Source: Rhinopithecus roxellana
Taxonomy: Eukaryota > Chordata > Mammalia > Primates > Cercopithecidae
Direction: 5' to 3'
DNA: 64,000 bases
NCBI RefSeq assembly: GCF_007565055.1
Contig: NC_044557.1
Location: forward strand, 141,984,493 to 142,048,492
A program made the translations under genes and the position numbers. The notes beneath the pieces were generated by a model, which saw nothing but the letters and a program-made list of their open reading frames with translations, searched no databases and was not told the DNA's origin. Below are positions 58,606 to 64,000 of the stretch, one piece after another. The stretch's first letter is position 1. Each line of letters begins with the position of its first letter.

Positions 58606-58912
58606 TTTTTTTTTTTTTTTTTTTTTTTTTGAGACGGAGTCTGGCTCTGTCGCCCAGGCTGGAGCGCAGTGGCCGAATCTCAGTCACTGCAAACTCCGCC
58701 TCCCAGGTTCATGCCATTCTCCTGCCTCAGCCTCCTGAGTAGCTAGGATTACAGGCGCCCGCCACCTCGCCCGGCTAGTTTTTGTATTTTTTTTAGTAGA
58801 GACGGGGTTTCACCGTGTTAGCCAGCATGGTCTCGATCTCCTGACCTCATGATCCACCCGTCTTGGCCTCCCAAAGTGCTGGGATTACAGGCTTGAGCCA
58901 CCGCGCCCGGCC
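58606..58912 (-). mobile_element. Young Alu (AluYR-like)
   Basis: Reverse Alu with a 25-base T-run, near-consensus body and the same diagnostic GCTTGAGCCACCGCGCCC head and CACCTCGCCCGGCTAG block as the copy at 51949. A TTTTTTTTAGTAGAGACGGG block has a slightly expanded T-run. Confidence 0.9.
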
Positions 58913-59048
58913 ATGATTTTTGATATGAAGATACGTACTTGAAAGTCTGAAAAGTACTGAACTGGACCACTGGTTTATGTGGTTTTTATTCCTTTTGTGC
59001 TATAGGAATGGTCAAGATTTGTTAGAAAAAAGGATTTTTACGTATCTT

Positions 59049-59269
59049 TAACCTCTGCCTCCCGTGTTCAAGCAATTATCCTGCCTCAGCATCCCGAGTA
59101 GCTGGGATTACGGGCATGTGCCACCATGCCTGGCTAATTTTGTATTTTCAGTAGAGATGGGGTTTCTCCATGTTGGTCAGGCTGGTCTTGAACTCCCAAC
59201 CTCAGGTGATCTGCCCCCTACGACCTTCCAAAGTGCTGGGATTACAAGTGTGAGCCACTGCGCGTGGCC
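59049..59269 (-). mobile_element. Alu, tail side missing
   Basis: Reverse Alu lacking its T-run and the first quarter. Starts AACCTCTGCCTCCCG and ends CACTGCGCGTGGCC. Confidence 0.93.
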
Positions 59270-61854
59270 AATTTTTATTGTATCTTAAAGGAAGTGGTAA
59301 ATAGAGGTGGGTGGGGAAAAGTGTAGAAACCCTTTCAAATTGTTACTACAGTAAGAAAAATATAGAGTGGGAAAGAAGCAGGATGAGAGGAATTGGGAAC
59401 AGATAAGACAAATATTTCAGCATAGTGGGAATTACATTGCTGTCTTGAGAGATATGGTACAGCCAGTTATACTGTCCCATACTTACTAGAGTGATCCAAA
59501 TATATATGTGTTTTTTGTGCATGTTCACATTCTTTCAGAATTAGCTTCATAAATCTCATTTAACTTTGTTTCCCATGATGGAAACGTGTTTTAATCCTTA
59601 GAAGGTCTTTATATGTGAAAATACATATTGCATGTGAGGTAAGAATTTATAAATTATGTAATAATCATCTTTTAAACTTGAGTTTAGACTTAGACCTTAT
59701 GAGTAGAAGGTGATTTCCTGCCTTACTGAGTTTTTCTGTTACCAAACGTATTATTCGGTTACACTGTACTCTTCTGATATTATTAGAGAGTAGGGGCCTA
59801 GCTTTTCTTCACCCTTTTCTTGGAAAATTGGATAGAACTGTTAAGGTACTGACTTGTGGGTTCTTATTGTCCTTGAATCTTTTCATTTCTTCCTTCCTCC
59901 CTTTCCTTTTGCTCACTAATGAAGATGGACATGAAACGGATGTGAAACATTAGGCAAGGCAAGGCCTGACAGATTTGGCTGGTAAACAACCGGTAGACTT
60001 TTTGAATTTAGTCATTTATTAATTACTTAGGTAGAGAAAAGAGTAGTCCAAGGTGCCATTTCTCTGTGTCCCTTGTTTCACTCTTGAAAAGAGTGACACC
60101 AAAATAAAAGGGGCTGGCTAATGATTGTCCCTTGGATGGTGGGACACCGTGTTGCTGAGGAATCATTGCTATACTGCAGCTAAGCCTGTTCTTAGTCTGC
60201 AAATGTACTCTACAAGGGTGAGGAAGAAAGGTCTAATGTTTCATTAGAACCTGAGAGGAGATGGGAAACTCTCCTGACAGAAACATCCCGGGGCAAGAGG
60301 GAGGTGAGTGGAAAATGTCCATCCACATAGCAACTTCTCACAAGCCTCTCTTGTGCATGTTCCAGGATGATTCTGTGGCCTTCTGCCAAGACAGCTTGTA
60401 CTGTGATTCAGACCTTAACCTCTCTGCACATGTGCAAGGTCTCTAGAGTGCCATGGCTGATCTGTTTCCCTTCAGTGGAGGCCCAAGTAGAAGTACTGTT
60501 TCTTCTAGTAATGTCAGCCCCCCATGCTGAGAAAAACAATGAGAAAGGGAAAGAGTAGTGAAGTGGCATAGGAGATAACATCCTTATCTCTCATCACAGT
60601 TACCCTCAGTAATGAACATCATGTGTTACTCTTGCTATTGTTACACTTTCTGGCCTAGCCAGTGTTTCTCAGAAGTATTGTTAACCTTCATTAATTCTAC
60701 TCTTCCCAGATGATTACTATCAAGATATCCAAGAGAGAAAGAATTCAGTCACACATTAGTACCTTAACTTTGGAAATGTAGCCTTTGATGTTTTTAATTT
60801 GGGACTCATATATAAAACCATAGTTTTTTTTCTTTCTTCCTCTTTTCATAGCATCTTAATAATTATAGCCTGCCTCTCCTCACAGTTTCAGCTATTTTGG
60901 AGGATGACTGTATGTATGCCTTTTTAAAGTACCTATTGTGACTCCCCAATGAGAATTCTGTATATACCACATTACCTGTATTTTAATTTTGGTTAAAATT
61001 TATTCAGCATTTTTCATCTGATATGGTAACACCATTTAAATGTATAATTTGACTTACATAAATGTTCATGTTAGAATAACATACTTAAAATTTTTTTCTT
61101 TAGAATCATTGTATGTTATTAAGTGAGCAATAGTATTACCAGTCATGTCATTTTACATATTACTTTTGGCACTCATACCCTTTATTGCTGGTTTTATATT
61201 AAGATCAATAATAATCAAGAGGCCTTTCAGTAAATTTCATGCAGACTGGGTGGCAGAGGCTAAACTTTAGTCTGAGAGACCAGTGAAAAAACTTGGAACC
61301 TAAATTTGAGATGATGAAGTCTTATATGATGGCCTTGGAAACAGAGAGGGAGGGTTGAATCTAGATGGGATATCACAGATAATAAATTGATAGTGTTTTG
61401 GGAAATTATTTGTTATTCGTAGACCTGCAGTGATCTGGAAGATGCAACCAAGGCTTTAGGGTCTGCTGGCTCTTTCCTAGAGTGTCAGGAGCATGGTCAG
61501 ATCTCCATGATTCTTGGAGAAAGCTATGATGGAGGAGATCTGTGCAATTCCTCCTGTTATTGACCCTTCCCTTACCCCCAAGAGTAGCAATGTTTTGGAC
61601 ATGGGAGAGCATTAGTCTTCGCAGCTGAAGAGACTAAGCAGTAGAGAAGATTCCTCTCATAGTCTTGATGAGGGACTGACAACTTGCTAGCGAAAATGTT
61701 GCTTGACCACAGCAATGGGACTTCCATGCACCCTCATCTTGCCATCATTAAAGCTATCCAGCATTTGGGTCTAGCCTTAAGAGAAGGTAAGAGTCATAAC
61801 TAGGCCAATGAAGATAACAGTGCATATAAAAGGGACCTAGTTACCAGAGAGAAA

Positions 61855-62890
61855 ACAGAAGTAGACCACCGGAACAGGCAAAACCTAGTGAAAATAGAAT
61901 TATTGAACAAAATATTGAACAAATACGCCTGAACAAAATAATAAGGGCACATAAACAGATTGAATTATAACAAATTCTTTAGAACTAGAGAAAAAATGAT
62001 TTTAAGTTTTAATGTTTAGATTATTTGAAAAAGAGGACACGTGCTATTAAGTTCCAAATTACTGGCCTAGAAAATCAAGGGGGAAGAATTACGTCATTAA
62101 ATGGAAGGAAACTACTAACAGATAAAATCAAAGGAAAACAATTAGAGGCTTACAAGAAGTTCTAAAGGAGAAAAAAAAAACAGGTGGACAAGCAATAACT
62201 AAATAATAGATGGGATGAAGAAAGACTTGAGACTGCAGATCAGAACAGCTGACAGTTGTCTAGCCAGGAGAGAAGTGAGGGAAACACACAAACACCTATG
62301 CAGAGTCTGGTAAAATCCCTGAATTCCAAGGAAAGAGTAAAAATCCTCTAAGCTTCCACATGAAAGACCAAGTTGCATACAAAGAAAAAGAACCAGGGCA
62401 ACACCAGGGAATCTTCCTTACCACACAAGTAGAAGTAGAAAAAAGTGGAATGACGCTACACAGTTAACAAAGAACTGCAACTCAAGAACCTTGTACTCAG
62501 CCAAAGGACCCTCCACGTGTCAGAATGAAAAGGAGATACTAGTTTATCCTATCTGAGGAAACCTGAAGAAACAACCTATGAATCATAAGAGATTTTTATA
62601 CAAGGGAAGATAAAGACAAGAGAGAACAGTTTAATAAAGGAAACAGTAGATCAGTCTCACTAATATAAATGCAAAAGTAAAAATAAAATATTAGCAAATT
62701 GAATCTGCCATTGTATCAAAAGAATTCTAGACTATCTACACTAGAGTTTATTTCAGACATGTAATGATGATTTGTTACCAGTAAATCTGTCAACATAATT
62801 TATTCTATCAAAGGGACAAAAGTCATAATCATAGCAGATTAGATAAAATTTGAAGCTATTCTCAAGGGAATTTGAAGTAAAATGGGTATA
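61855..62890 (+). mobile_element. Old L1/HAL1 fragment
   Basis: A-rich sense-strand text. The early part has TAGAGGCTTACAAGAAGTTC and CCAAGTTGCATACAAAGAAA, reminiscent of L1/HAL1 ORF1-end sequence. The later part has AAAATAAAATATTAGCAAAT and AGAGTTTATTTCAGACATGT, a match to L1 ORF2 phrasing. All frames are broken. Confidence 0.7.
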
Positions 62891-62892
62891 AG

Positions 62893-63072
62893 AAGACAGT
62901 TATGTCTGTAATCCCAGCACTTTGGGAGGGTGAGGCAGGTGGACTGCTTGAGCCTGGTAGATGGAGGTTACAATGAGCCAAGATTGTGCCACTGTACTTG
63001 AGCCTGGTTAACAGATTGAGACTCAGTCTCAAAAGAAAATAAAAAAAAAAAAAAGAAAACAAAGGCAGTTAT
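62893..63072 (+). mobile_element. Alu with internal deletion, inserted in old L1
   Basis: Short plus Alu (62904-63058) with CTGTAATCCCAGCACTTTGG joined soon to the right-arm end. Flanks repeat A(G)GACAGTTAT-like sequence (62894-62903 and 63063-63072), so it interrupts the L1 on both sides. Confidence 0.85.
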
Positions 63073-63330
63073 TTAAGTGTAGTCAAGACTGTTAGCCAGT
63101 GTGCACCATTGTAAATGAAAATACTCCAGAGATATTTCTGTCTCAATTAGGAACTAAACAGGGATTCCTTCTGTACCACCATCATTATTTATCATTATTT
63201 GGGAAGCATTATGTCAAATAATTGGAATTATAATGGTAATAAATATTGGAAAAGGAAGGAAACAAATTTTATGTGTTTTTTCTAGTGGCATTTTTATATA
63301 CTAAGCCCAAGAGATACTGGAAAGTAACTC
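63073..63330 (+). mobile_element. Old L1 ORF2 fragment, continued
   Basis: GGAACTAAACAGGGATTCCT and TCTAGTGGCATTTTTATATA continue the ORF2 order of the fragment before the Alu. Frame broken. Confidence 0.65.
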
Positions 63331-63389
63331 CTAGTTAGTAACTCCTAGTTACAGTCTATGTAAATTTCACCTTCAAATCACTTTGAAAT

Positions 63390-63560
63390 TGTATTTGGAG
63401 TGGGGTTGGGAGAAGGCAGATATACAAATGAAACAGGAGGGAAGGAATGTTGGTGACATTGAAGCTCAGTGGTGTTACATGGGAATTCACTACACTGTTG
63501 TGTTCACTGTTCTATGTTTGACTTTACAAGTAACAGTTTACAAGGTAAACTGTTAAAGTG
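63390..63560 (+). mobile_element. Old L1 3'-UTR-like fragment
   Basis: CAAATGAAACAGGAGGGAAG, TTACATGGGAATTCACTACA and TGTTCTATGTTTGAC resemble the last 200 bases of old L1 copies. It sits between two ORF2 fragments. Confidence 0.55.
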
Positions 63561-63779
63561 ACTGGTTATGGAATAAGTGTGTGAATATTTTTCTCTATTG
63601 TAATATCCAGTAGGATGAAAGTAGAGAGTAATGCTCTTCTCACAGTAGTATTCAAAAGTGTTTTGAGTGGGGGGCAGTAAAATATAAGGAACAGATTTAA
63701 CAAGGAAAGTACTAGGTCTATAAAAAGCTGTAAAGTATTTTTGAAGAACATCAGAAAGATTGAACAAATATAAAAACAT

Positions 63780-64000
63780 AACCATGTTCTTAAGATGGAA
63801 AAGATGGAAATGCGTAAGATTATTAAATTCCAGTTCTCCTCAGATGAATACATACTTTTAATTTGATTCCATTTTGAGTCCCCAGAGATTGTTTTTAAAG
63901 TTGAAAAAAAAAAAAACAAACTTCAAAGCTTATATGGAAAGACAGGTGCCCCAGAATAGTCAAGAAAAAAGTGAAGCTAGTAGGACTTGTCTTAGCAGAT
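63780..64000 (+). mobile_element. Old L1 ORF2 fragment reaching the window end
   Basis: GCTTATATGGAAAGACAGGT and CCAGAATAGTCAAGAAAAAA match the L1 ORF2 order a few hundred bases after the previous ORF2 fragment. Frame broken. Confidence 0.7.

Larger units (their letters stand above)
56216..64000 (+). other. PCM1: PCM1 intron after c22, incomplete
   Basis: At least 7.8 kb without a PCM1-like coding exon. Listed repeats: Alus, hAT remnants and old L1 pieces. 59290-61850 has no nameable feature apart from A/T-rich unique sequence; short frames there (for example 60261-60446) have no coding support. Confidence 0.75.

Noticed and set aside
63504..63919. Two overlapping minus-strand frames of 93 and 117 codons
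   Set aside because: Lie antisense to decayed L1 sequence; Phe/Leu/Ile-rich translation of A-rich DNA, no coding character.
1..64000. CRISPR arrays, operons, insertion sequences, tRNA or rRNA genes
   Set aside because: None seen. Intron-exon structure, Alu density and CpG-island promoter show nuclear primate DNA.

Overview
The window is primate nuclear DNA carrying the 5' two thirds of one large gene, PCM1 (pericentriolar material 1), on the plus strand. The identification rests on 22 consecutive coding exons. Joined at canonical splice sites they give one uninterrupted frame of 1352 codons that I recognise as the N-terminal part of PCM1 (about 2024 residues in human). Many Alu elements and older mammalian repeats show a primate. 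Two young Alus (51949-52246, 58606-58912) carry changes I associate with the Old World monkey AluYR lineage: head ending GCTTGAGCC, the variant GGGCGAGGTGG, and a CTAGCCGGG middle. I therefore infer a cercopithecoid such as macaque or baboon rather than an ape.

Layout. 1-6770 is intergenic: a minus-strand retroviral LTR cut by the window edge, four Alu or Alu fragments, L1, L2, MIR and hAT remnants, and a 159-bp tandem duplication. 6770-8060 is the CpG-rich promoter region, with an ETS site, two ZNF143/THAP11-type elements, an inverted CCAAT box, a YY1 site and noncoding exon 1 (donor at 7471/7472). 7472-19233 is the first intron. The start codon lies at 19256 in a strong Kozak context. Coding exons c1-c22 run from 19256 to 56215. 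From 56216 to the end is an intron of more than 7.7 kb, so the remaining C-terminal exons lie outside the window.

The encoded protein is a scaffold of centriolar satellites. The visible part alternates helical, Leu/Gln/Lys/Glu-rich coiled-coil exons (c4, c6, c8, c10, c12, c14, c16, c18-c20) with acidic or Ser/Thr-rich low-complexity exons (c9, c11, c13, c15, c17, c20-c22). The intergenic and intronic DNA is otherwise mostly repeats and AT-rich unique sequence. I see no second protein gene, no tRNA or rRNA, and no prokaryotic feature.

The most interesting observations concern splicing and structure: an unused-looking but intact 90-nt in-frame cassette exon (31154-31243), a NAGNAG acceptor at c12, a 6-nt tandem acceptor at c7, a protein-like open island deep in the c5/c6 intron (25249-25482), a 43-bp inverted repeat with a 38-bp loop (41873-41996), a very closely spaced inverted Alu pair (44072-44609), and a 48-bp direct repeat in two distant intronic places (26778 and 29029). 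Exon coordinates come from reading splice signals and frame by eye; the repeat family names come from memory of consensus features, not a library search.
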